A stretch of DNA of 64,000 bases from Imperialibacter sp964351395 (GTDB taxonomy: Bacteria; Bacteroidota; Bacteroidia; Cytophagales; Cyclobacteriaceae): the NCBI GenBank assembly GCA_964351395.1, contig CAYGOF010000001.1, positions 744,001 to 808,000 of the forward strand, in the 5' to 3' direction. Below the pieces are notes generated by a model. It had not been told where the DNA came from, did not search any database, and saw only the letters and a program-made list of their open reading frames with translations. The stretch's first letter is position 1. Every line of letters starts with the position of its first letter. Positions 17,614 through 25,370 of this stretch are shown here, one piece after another. The position numbers and the translations under genes were made by a program.

Positions 17614-18348
17614 ATGAAAATTACAAAGGCAGCATTCCTTGCCATGTTTTTCGTAGCAACGGCGTGGCAGCTTACGGCTAAGGCCAGTTTTTTTATGTCT
17701 GTAGAGGCGTATGCCCAGCAAGATACTGTAGTGAAAGTGACTGGCAAAATCATTGAGGACGCAAACGAGACCCCCATTTCAGCCTCCATTTTTTACGAAA
17801 AACTTCCCTACTACGACGATATGGGTTCAAACAGGAGCAATCAACAAGACGGCTCTTTTGAATTGTATTTGAGAAACAATACGTCCTATCTGGTCAGGGT
17901 GAAGGCCAACGGTTTTGATGTCATTGAAAAAGAAATAAAAGTAACAGTAGTTCAAGGCCAGGAGTCTTTCAACATCGATTTTAGATTGGTGCCAGATAAA
18001 GCCAATCAAATGATTGTACTCGAAAATCTTATTTTCGAAAGAGGACGGTCTAAAATAAGCTCAAGTTCATTCGAAGAATTAGACAGACTCGTCGATTGGT
18101 TGAACGAAAGACCAAACATGGTCATTCAACTTGAGGGACATACTGATTTTGAAGGAAGCGATAACGCCAATATGGAGCTTTCTCTTGACAGGGTTACGGC
18201 TGTGAAAGAGTATTTAACCTCCAAAGGAATTAAAAAGAATCGGGTTCAAACCAAGGCATTTGGAGGAACTCAACCGCTAGCACTAGATAGAACAGACGAA
18301 GCTAAAAGAAAGAATCGCCGTGTTGAAGTACGTGTAATTCGCGAATAA
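17614..18348 (+). CDS. OmpA-family protein with carboxypeptidase-regulatory-like domain
   Basis: A 244-residue envelope protein with a long N-terminal hydrophobic signal region, a small Ig-like CarboxypepD-regulatory domain (about 45-125, VTGKIIEDANETPISASI), and an OmpA/MotB peptidoglycan-binding domain (about 130-244). The last domain has the signatures EGHTDFEGSDNANMELSLDR and RKNRRVEVRV. It probably binds peptidoglycan from the periplasm. The same two-domain C-terminus occurs in the gene directly downstream, so the pair looks like a duplication followed by gain of a propeller in the second copy. Confidence 0.85.
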   Translation: MKITKAAFLAMFFVATAWQLTAKASFFMSVEAYAQQDTVVKVTGKIIEDANETPISASIFYEKLPYYDDMGSNRSNQQDGSFELYLRNNTSYLVRVKANGFDVIEKEIKVTVVQGQESFNIDFRLVPDKANQMIVLENLIFERGRSKISSSSFEELDRLVDWLNERPNMVIQLEGHTDFEGSDNANMELSLDRVTAVKEYLTSKGIKKNRVQTKAFGGTQPLALDRTDEAKRKNRRVEVRVIRE

Positions 18349-18393
18349 TTCTTTGTCTTAAAAAAAAACCGAAACCTTATTGAATAGGCTAAT

Positions 18394-20466
18394 ATGAAAA
18401 GAATACTACTACTAATATGTTCTTTAGCGATGGGCATAGGCCTGAAAGCGCAGGAGTCCGTAAGCTGGGGCAGTAGAGTCATTGAAGTTTCCTCTGAGAT
18501 GTCACCTCTTGAGTATTCTGCAACTCAAGCACTGCATAAACCCAATGTGCTGCCAAATGGAGGAGATAACCCCAACGCATGGACACCTAATAAAACAGAT
18601 AGAACTGAGTTTATTACTGTGGCATTTGAAAAACCAATGCGTGCTCAGCAAATAGCAATTGCTGAATCGCAAAACCCAGGAGCCATCACCCAGGTATATG
18701 CCTATGATGCCGACTTCAATGAGTACCTACTTTTCGAATTGTCTCCTAGAGCAATTCCTATTGAAAGTCGGCTCCTAAATCTGTTTTTTGAACGCACAGG
18801 ATACGAAATTGCTGCAATCAGGGTAGTACTTGATGGTAGAGCAATCAAAGGCCCTAACAGTATAGATGCCATCGGAATTAGCGACTCTAACATTCCTATT
18901 ACCGTTTTGCTGAATATCGCTAAAAATGTGAACCAGGAAATGGAAACAGTGGAAAAACTTGGGACAAATGTAAATAGTACATATGTCGACCACAGCCCCA
19001 TTATTTCTCCTGATGGAAAGTTCCTTTTCTTCAGCCGCCAGTTTCACCCAGAAAATATTGGGGGCGCCGAAGATGCAGAAGACATTTGGTACTCTGAATG
19101 GAATGAAGAAAAGCAAGAATGGAATATAGCGAAAAATGCAGGACCACCTTTGAATACTCAAGGACCTAACTTCGTGTCGTCAATTACTCAGGAAAATGGC
19201 GAGCTGACTGTTCTGTTAGGTAATCAGTACGGCAAGAAAGGTAAAATGTTTGCAGGAGCTTCAATGAGTAAATTTGTAGACGGCCAATGGTCGACACCAG
19301 AAAATATTGAAATTGAAGATGACTACAATTATAATTCTAAAGTTGACTATTGTCTTTCTGCAGATGGAGAAGTGATGATTATTTCATCAGAGCGCGATGA
19401 TACTTATGGTGGCCGTGATCTTTATGTTTCTTTCAAAAAAGGGAAGAACACTTGGTCAGAACCGAAAAACCTAGGAGGAGACCTTAATAATGCCTCTGAC
19501 GAAGCAGCTCCATTCCTTACAAACGGAAATAAAACGCTTTATTTTTCTACTAAAGGAATCAGCGGATATGGTGGTGCAGATATTTTCGTGACCACGAGAC
19601 TGGATGATACGTGGCAAAATTGGTCGGAACCTGAAAACCTTGGTGCCGGTATCAACACTTCAAGTGACGATATATATTTTAATATGCCCACATCTGGCAA
19701 ACACGCCTACTTCTCAAGAGGAGTTGAAAATGAGGATACCGACATTTACAGATTTGAAATTGATGACTTCCTTATCAAGCCAGAAGACAATTTGATTGCT
19801 GATGGAACGAAAACCGGAAATGAAAAACTGGAACCAAAGGATATTGTCATTGCATTGAACGGAAGGGTGCTGGATGAGAAAACTCAGCAACCGGTAATTG
19901 CTACCATCATGATTGAGCGACTCCCTGACGGTGTCGATATTGGTGCAGTAAAAACCAACCCAGAAACAGGCGAGTTTCACTTCAGCCTAAGAGGGGGTGC
20001 ACACTATGGTGTCATTACCGAAGCTATTGGATATATTTCACTGGATAGAAACCTGGACTTAAACCAACCAGATCCAGAGGAAAAAACCAGACAACTTGAT
20101 CTTTTCATGGTAAAAATAGAAAAGGGAGCACAAGTTTCATTCAACAATATTTTCTTCGACTTGGAAAAGTATGAGTTGAAAACTTCCTCTTACCCAGAGT
20201 TGGAACGAGTAAAAGAAATGCTGGAAGCTAACAAGATTGGTAAGATTGAAATTTCAGGTCATACTGACTCAACCGGACCAGAAGACTATAACCAGCGCTT
20301 ATCTGAACTTAGAGCAAGAGCGGTATACAATTTCTTCGTCAACAATGGTATTGACAAAGCAAGGTTAACTGTGATAGGATATGGCGAGGCCAAACCAAAG
20401 GTCCCCAACGATACCAGAGAAAACAGGGAGAAAAACAGAAGGGTTGAATTCAAAATCATGGAGTAG
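18394..20466 (+). CDS. OmpA-family protein with beta-propeller, PorE-like
   Basis: A 690-residue envelope protein. Order of parts: signal peptide (1-19); a beta-rich N-terminal domain (about 25-165) that looks like a discoidin/F5-8C jelly roll; PD40-type propeller blades (about 195-465) such as ISPDGKFLFFSR, LSADGEVMIISSERDD and NGNKTLYFSTK; a carboxypeptidase-regulatory-like domain (about 480-575); and a C-terminal OmpA domain with SGHTDSTGPEDYNQRLSELR and EKNRRVEFKI. PorE of the type IX secretion system has TPR, propeller, regulatory-like and OmpA domains; this protein has the last three but lacks an obvious TPR, so it is a relative rather than a sure PorE. Confidence 0.8.
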   Translation: MKRILLLICSLAMGIGLKAQESVSWGSRVIEVSSEMSPLEYSATQALHKPNVLPNGGDNPNAWTPNKTDRTEFITVAFEKPMRAQQIAIAESQNPGAITQVYAYDADFNEYLLFELSPRAIPIESRLLNLFFERTGYEIAAIRVVLDGRAIKGPNSIDAIGISDSNIPITVLLNIAKNVNQEMETVEKLGTNVNSTYVDHSPIISPDGKFLFFSRQFHPENIGGAEDAEDIWYSEWNEEKQEWNIAKNAGPPLNTQGPNFVSSITQENGELTVLLGNQYGKKGKMFAGASMSKFVDGQWSTPENIEIEDDYNYNSKVDYCLSADGEVMIISSERDDTYGGRDLYVSFKKGKNTWSEPKNLGGDLNNASDEAAPFLTNGNKTLYFSTKGISGYGGADIFVTTRLDDTWQNWSEPENLGAGINTSSDDIYFNMPTSGKHAYFSRGVENEDTDIYRFEIDDFLIKPEDNLIADGTKTGNEKLEPKDIVIALNGRVLDEKTQQPVIATIMIERLPDGVDIGAVKTNPETGEFHFSLRGGAHYGVITEAIGYISLDRNLDLNQPDPEEKTRQLDLFMVKIEKGAQVSFNNIFFDLEKYELKTSSYPELERVKEMLEANKIGKIEISGHTDSTGPEDYNQRLSELRARAVYNFFVNNGIDKARLTVIGYGEAKPKVPNDTRENREKNRRVEFKIME

Positions 20467-20495
20467 GTTCGACTCACGAAAAGAAGTGATTTATC

Positions 20496-20526
20496 AAAAA
20501 TGCCTGGCAAGTAGCCAGGCATTTTT
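20496..20526 (+). terminator. intrinsic terminator after the OmpA/propeller gene
   Basis: The 13-bp perfect stem AAAAATGCCTGGC / GCCAGGCATTTTT has a 5-nt loop (20509-20513) and continues into TTTTGTTTTG. It starts 30 nt after the stop codon. The A-run on the other side would also allow termination of minus-strand transcripts from the convergent gene at 20706. Confidence 0.8.
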
Positions 20527-20705
20527 GTTTTGTCCCTTCCAAGAATTCATGCATGACTCAGGAGTTGAACAAGCCAACAATCAAGCTATAAATAGGCACG
20601 CACTGCTTTTAGCAAAAACAAGGCACCATAAACCGCTGACTAAACTGAATACTATATGAGTTCGAGAGATAGAGGTATCTTCCGGACTTCCTAAAGGAAG
20701 TTCAA

Positions 20706-21536
20706 CTACTTGCTTGCGAGTAAATCCACATTTCTACTAAAGAACTTTTGAAGCGACGAAATGCGGTTTGAAGGATAAAAATAGTAGGCCTTTTCTATAA
20801 GCACCAATGCTGCGGCTGTGTTCTTCTCGTTCCAGGCAATTATTGCCTGATTGTAATAATGAAGTCCAATTAACTCACTTTGGTTAAGAGATCCATTAAG
20901 AATGTGGGTCTGTTGGGCACCTTTCGAGTTAGATCCAATACCAGACAAACTCTCGGCTGCAACATTCATGTACTCTACCTCTTTCTGAGCTATTTCCTTT
21001 TCGCTTGCAAGAAAACCACCTATTGGATCTGTAGATTCAAAAAGGAAACTCTTTTCGCCGGTTCTAACTTTAAGATAAATATGGTAGTCCATTTCCACTA
21101 TATCAACCTTAAAACCCAGATCAATCAAATACAAAGCATACAGTGAAGTGGCAGTAAGGCAGTCGTAGGCACCCTCTTCAATTTGATTCGAAAAGCTTAC
21201 ATACTGCTCGTATTTTTTTAATTCTGAACGGTGAACCTTATAAAAAAGAAACTTTAAAAAATGTTCATCATTGTTATAACGCTGTTGCTGCTTTTTGAAA
21301 AAAGCCAGGTTTTTAGAGTAAATCTCTTTCTGTTCTGATGCAGATGTTTTATCATTTGTGAGATCCACAGCCAACAAATAATCAAGTGTTGACTTACTAT
21401 TGCCTCCAATCAATACTGACTTTTCCAGATCAGAATGAAAGCTTAATGAAGCCATAGCAGTCTCAGCAGTCGACTGACCATAGCTTGAAAAAGCCAATAC
21501 CAATGGTAAAATCAATATTTTAATTCCTTGCTTCAA
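20706..21536 (-). CDS. secreted transglutaminase-like protein
   Basis: A 276-residue protein with a signal peptide (MKQGIKILILPLVLAFSSYG) and a possible papain-fold transglutaminase-like core. Cys126 in GAYDCLTATSLYAL, His152 in MDYHIYLKV and Asp170 in FLFESTDP are spaced as the Cys-His-Asp triad of that superfamily. A helical C-terminal part (about 215-276, YYNQAIIAWNEKNTAAALV) looks like a single TPR. In bacteria such proteins are often proteases or cross-linkers of the envelope, but the substrate is unknown. It stands alone, convergent to the OmpA gene. Three 11-bp direct repeats lie 40-72 bp upstream of its start. Confidence 0.75.
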   Translation of the reverse strand: MKQGIKILILPLVLAFSSYGQSTAETAMASLSFHSDLEKSVLIGGNSKSTLDYLLAVDLTNDKTSASEQKEIYSKNLAFFKKQQQRYNNDEHFLKFLFYKVHRSELKKYEQYVSFSNQIEEGAYDCLTATSLYALYLIDLGFKVDIVEMDYHIYLKVRTGEKSFLFESTDPIGGFLASEKEIAQKEVEYMNVAAESLSGIGSNSKGAQQTHILNGSLNQSELIGLHYYNQAIIAWNEKNTAAALVLIEKAYYFYPSNRISSLQKFFSRNVDLLASK

Positions 21537-21575
21537 AGCGAAAATATTTTTTGACGACTATATTAAACGTCCTTG

Positions 21576-21608
21576 GTAACATAAAGTTAACATTAAATTA
21601 ACATAAGA
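21576..21608 (-). promoter_or_regulatory. three 11-bp direct repeats, OmpR/PhoB-type operator candidate
   Basis: On the plus strand three imperfect units follow without gaps: GTAACATAAAG, TTAACATTAAA, TTAACATAAGA. The 11-bp period places a [G/T]TAACA core on the same helix face three times, which is the geometry of PhoB/PhoP-type response-regulator sites (the Bacillus PhoP box has TTAACA at 11-bp spacing). They lie 40-72 bp upstream of the transglutaminase-like gene, so control of that gene is likely. The regulator is unknown and not encoded here. Confidence 0.45.
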
Positions 21609-21877
21609 TCAATAGATGTGCCTTTTTGAGTAAAATAGTCTATTTGTACGTGCTATCATCGGGCTGACCCACCCAATGTTACCCGTATATTATGTGTATA
21701 GCATTTTGCCTACCCTCCCAATAGGCATTACAACGGATTTATGGTAATTTGAAACAAAGAGTGATTTGCGCAACATTGATAACTCAGGAATCAATAGCCA
21801 CAATGAACAGGCTGAGGAGTATGTAATGTTTCGTATGCTATCGAAAAAAGCCCAAAAATTCTGATGAAATTCTTTGA
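21609..21877. other. rest of the intergenic region before the GMC oxidoreductase
   Basis: Together with the repeat region this makes a 341-bp gap between divergent genes. I see no RNA gene, no terminator and no complete TTG / TAnnTTTG promoter. A minus-strand frame of 77 codons overlaps the start of the GMC gene, but it has no protein-like composition and is disregarded. Confidence 0.4.
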
Positions 21878-23854
21878 ATGAAACTAACTGATCGCAATCG
21901 GAAAATATTAGAGGAAGTTGCAAACACTTTCATAGCCAGCCAAAAAAGGGAAGGAAGTGACGCAGAATTCTGGTTGTCAAAAGGATCTGAAAGAGTTGAT
22001 CCGGAAAAAATAGGGGAAGTAATTGACAGCCAGCCACGCCCGGCCAGAGAGGAATTTATCCAGCTCCTTAAAATATTGGACAGCTACCTGCTCGGTATTA
22101 CCTGGGCAGGACCTATGAAAAGGTTTGTAGACTTATCAGAGAGTCAAAAGCAAAAACTATTTGTCGCATGGTCTGCAAGTCCCGCGAAGGCATTGAGAAA
22201 AGCATTTTCTTCGCTTAAAAAACTCTCAACTTTTATCTATTTCAGTTCGTCAGAAGGCGGAACACACCCTTCTTTCAAATCACTACAATATCCTGGTCCA
22301 ATTTTAGGGAAGGGCAATAGGCAAGCAAAAATGCCAGAAATGTCAATCGAGCAAGAATCGATTTTGAGCTGTGATGTTCTGATTATTGGCTCCGGGGCTG
22401 GCGGAGGTGTAGTTGCTGGCGAATTATCAAATGCCGGGAAAGATATAATTATCGTCGATAAGGGCCCCTATCTCCATGGTGACGAGTTTACTCAGGAAGA
22501 AGGTAACATGACTGAGCAACTGTTCGATGGGAAAGGTGCCATCACTTCTGCCGATGGCCAGGTGAGTATCTTCGCAGGAAGCAGTGTAGGAGGGGGAACC
22601 ACCATCAATTGGGCAGGCTGTTTTCGCACGCCCAACTATATCTTGGATGAATGGTCAAAAGAACATGGCTTGCCATTCCTAACCTCTCAATTTTTTCAGT
22701 CGAGTCTCGATGCAGTATCCAAAGAAATTTCGGTCAATACTAACGATCAAACACATAACTTCCAGAACCAGCTACTGTTTGACGCCTCTCAGAAACTCAA
22801 TCAGAAAGTCGGTTTAATCCCCAGAAATGAAAAAACTCCAGGCAACAGTGAATTTGAAAAACTTGGTTTTAGTAGCCTCGGCGACCGATATGGAATTAAA
22901 CAGGGGACAGCCCAGACATATTTACCAAATGCAATTGCTAGCGGAGCAAGACTTATTAGCAAAACCACAATCAAACGAATCGTTATAAAAAGTGGCAGAG
23001 CCATAGGAGCTGAGGCAATTTGTGTTGGAAAAGACGGTGTCGGAAAGAAAATATTTATCCGTGCCGATAAAGTTGTTGTTGCAGCCGGGGCCCTCCAAAC
23101 GCCTGCACTGCTAAAGAGGAGTGGCTTGATCCATGGCCACATTGGCAAACACCTTCATCTTCATCCTACAGTTGGTATAAGCGCACTCTATTCTGGTAAA
23201 TCAGAGCCTTGGTTTGGCCCAATGATGTCGGTAGTCAATGATCATTTTTCTAAAATCGATGGCAACTACGGCTTTAAACTGGAAACACCGCCCACACACC
23301 CAGGGTTAATTGCAATGTCGCTTCCGTGGACTGGTTCATCTCAGTTTAAAGAAGACATGTTAAAAATCTCCCACATCGCCACATTTATTGCAATCGTTCG
23401 AGATAAATTCCCTGGCTATGTAACCACTGACAAGGAAGGACAACCTATTGTGAACTATAAAATACATAGGTATGATCTCAATCATATCATTAAGGGAATA
23501 GGGGAAGCAAGCAGACTACATTTCTCTAACCAATGTGAGCAAATTATCTTTCCCCATTTCTCCAACAAAAGGTTTTACAACAATGGTAGCCGGGCAGATC
23601 TTGAGAAGCTGCTTCATGATGTACCCGTTTGGGGTTGGCGAGCCAATCAGTTTCCCCTTTATAGTGCGCATCAAATGGGAACATGTAGAATGGGCGAGGA
23701 TAGCAAGACCCATCCAACGGCACCTGATGGTAGTCTCTATGAAGTACCTAATATCTTTGTCGCTGATGGTTCTGCTTTTCCTTCAGCAAGTGGCGTTAAT
23801 CCCATGCTAAGCATCATGGCTCTCGCTCACCATACGGCTCAGGGCATGAAATAG
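21878..23854 (+). CDS. GMC-family FAD oxidoreductase
   Basis: A 658-residue flavoprotein. The N-terminal part (about 1-135) is helical and resembles the gluconate-dehydrogenase subunit-3-like extension. The FAD-binding motif DVLIIGSGAGGGVVAGEL follows (about 166-183), then IFAGSSVGGGTTINWAG (the GMC FAD-contact loop) and the C-terminal catalytic block with HQMGTCRMGED and VADGSAFPSASGVNPMLSIM. Overall layout is closest to long-chain alcohol oxidase or choline dehydrogenase-like enzymes. No signal peptide is visible, so it is probably cytoplasmic. The substrate cannot be read from the sequence. Confidence 0.88.
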   Translation: MKLTDRNRKILEEVANTFIASQKREGSDAEFWLSKGSERVDPEKIGEVIDSQPRPAREEFIQLLKILDSYLLGITWAGPMKRFVDLSESQKQKLFVAWSASPAKALRKAFSSLKKLSTFIYFSSSEGGTHPSFKSLQYPGPILGKGNRQAKMPEMSIEQESILSCDVLIIGSGAGGGVVAGELSNAGKDIIIVDKGPYLHGDEFTQEEGNMTEQLFDGKGAITSADGQVSIFAGSSVGGGTTINWAGCFRTPNYILDEWSKEHGLPFLTSQFFQSSLDAVSKEISVNTNDQTHNFQNQLLFDASQKLNQKVGLIPRNEKTPGNSEFEKLGFSSLGDRYGIKQGTAQTYLPNAIASGARLISKTTIKRIVIKSGRAIGAEAICVGKDGVGKKIFIRADKVVVAAGALQTPALLKRSGLIHGHIGKHLHLHPTVGISALYSGKSEPWFGPMMSVVNDHFSKIDGNYGFKLETPPTHPGLIAMSLPWTGSSQFKEDMLKISHIATFIAIVRDKFPGYVTTDKEGQPIVNYKIHRYDLNHIIKGIGEASRLHFSNQCEQIIFPHFSNKRFYNNGSRADLEKLLHDVPVWGWRANQFPLYSAHQMGTCRMGEDSKTHPTAPDGSLYEVPNIFVADGSAFPSASGVNPMLSIMALAHHTAQGMK

Positions 23855-23914
23855 ATGCATGGAAAAGCAATTACCTTTTTATAATTTCGTTCTTCCAATT
23901 GTGATAAAACAGAT

Positions 23915-24316
23915 ATGCGTTCTCTATTTAAGTATTCCGTCATAATTGTAGTAGTTGCCTTTTCTTCTTGCACTGACAATGACAGCAGCCAAAAGCACCT
24001 TCAAGGCAAATGGAAGGCTGACTGGAAAACCAGCAAAGAAGCTTTTCCAGATGTAAGCGATGATATCGCTATGACCATGGAAGGCTGGATCGAATTTGAT
24101 GATGATGAGGTAACCATTACGGCCTATGGGTATCCAGGGTGTATATTTTCAGCTGATACGTTGAAGCATTCCCAAAAATATGCCATGAGGAATGACACGC
24201 TGGAGCTTCTCAATGACGGAGACTTGCATGGTATTGCCTATCTAATGAAGGAAAAATCAAAAGACCATATACAACTGGTCTTAATGGGAGACATCTTTCT
24301 TGACTTAACTCGTTGA
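23915..24316 (+). CDS. small lipoprotein, lipocalin-like
   Basis: A 133-residue protein with a lipoprotein signal ending in VAFSSC (Cys at about residue 19). The mature part has the GKWKADWK start and alternating strands typical of small lipocalin-like Bacteroidota lipoproteins, for example GWIEFDDDEVTITAYGYPG and YAMRNDTLELL. I cannot assign a family. Its stop is immediately followed by the stop of the convergent alcohol dehydrogenase gene, leaving no room for a separate terminator. Confidence 0.65.
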   Translation: MRSLFKYSVIIVVVAFSSCTDNDSSQKHLQGKWKADWKTSKEAFPDVSDDIAMTMEGWIEFDDDEVTITAYGYPGCIFSADTLKHSQKYAMRNDTLELLNDGDLHGIAYLMKEKSKDHIQLVLMGDIFLDLTR

Positions 24317-25363
24317 TTAGTTATTGAGAATAATTTTCAAACTTTTATCAAGCTTTTTATCAAAAAGTCGATAGGCCTCAACACCATCAGATAATGGCAA
24401 TCTGTGCGAAATGATAGCTGAAAGATCGATTTTTTGGCTCGACAATAATGGCAGCAGCTTGGCCATATAATGTCGGGCCGGGCACCTGCCGGTTTTATAG
24501 GTGATGTTCTTGTTATAGGCATCAACTGGAGAAAAGGCAAAGTTGCTGGCAGTGTGAACACCAACCGAAGAAATAACTCCACCGGCTCTTACCAGATCAA
24601 ATGCTAGTTTCTGTGCGCCCGGATTTCCCACTACTTCCAACACAGCATCCACTCCAACACCGTGTGTTGCCTGATCAATATAGCCCTTCACATCTAACCG
24701 CGCCATGTCAACCGGGACCGCACCATACCTCTCAGCTATTGCCAAACGCTCCGGCACACTATCTACTGCCCAAACGGTTTCCGCCTCGTGTATTTTACAT
24801 GCAAGCACAGCCATCAGCCCAACTGGACCACATCCGAGTACCACATATTTCCCGCCAGGTTTTACCCCGGCGTTTTCCGCACAAAAATACCCTGTGCTAA
24901 AAATGTCACCTGTAAGAAGTACTTGTTCTTCACTTAGGCCCTCGGGTGACTTTACCAGTGTGCTTTCGGCCATTGGAACCCGCACAAATTCCGCCTGTGC
25001 TCCATGCAGTCCATGTCCGCCTTCTACCCAGCCATAAAGTTGACCCTGGCTACACCTGCAAGTAAGGCCTATTTGACAATAGTAGCATTTTCCGCAGCTG
25101 GTCGTAAACGGGCTCACTACCCTGTCGCCCTTTTTGAGATGCTTTACCTGTGCTCCAACTTCTACAACCTCCCCGAGAAACTCATGACCCATTACCGTAC
25201 CCAGGTCGAGGCCTTTTTCGTGCTCTCTGTATACATGAAGATCGGAGCCGCAAATTGCCGTAAGCTCAACTTTCAATATTACATCGGACGGTGCAATGAC
25301 TGCGGGGTCTTTGACTGTTTCAAAGCTAAGTTGCTCTTTTCCTTGAAAGGTGATTGCTTTCAT
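24317..25363 (-). CDS. zinc-dependent alcohol dehydrogenase (MDR family)
   Basis: A 348-residue medium-chain dehydrogenase/reductase. Catalytic zinc site: Cys38 (AICGSDLH), His60 and Glu61 (MGHEFLGEV). Structural zinc site: Cys90, Cys93, Cys96 and Cys104. The Rossmann motif is VVLGCGPVGLMAVLACK (about 174-190), with Asp in the following strand (AVDSVPERL), which favours NAD over NADP. It resembles the glutathione-independent formaldehyde dehydrogenase / threonine dehydrogenase branch. Substrate is open. Seven bp downstream of uvrA on the same strand, so readthrough from uvrA is likely. Confidence 0.88.
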   Translation of the reverse strand: MKAITFQGKEQLSFETVKDPAVIAPSDVILKVELTAICGSDLHVYREHEKGLDLGTVMGHEFLGEVVEVGAQVKHLKKGDRVVSPFTTSCGKCYYCQIGLTCRCSQGQLYGWVEGGHGLHGAQAEFVRVPMAESTLVKSPEGLSEEQVLLTGDIFSTGYFCAENAGVKPGGKYVVLGCGPVGLMAVLACKIHEAETVWAVDSVPERLAIAERYGAVPVDMARLDVKGYIDQATHGVGVDAVLEVVGNPGAQKLAFDLVRAGGVISSVGVHTASNFAFSPVDAYNKNITYKTGRCPARHYMAKLLPLLSSQKIDLSAIISHRLPLSDGVEAYRLFDKKLDKSLKIILNN

Positions 25364-25370
25364 CGCAGCT

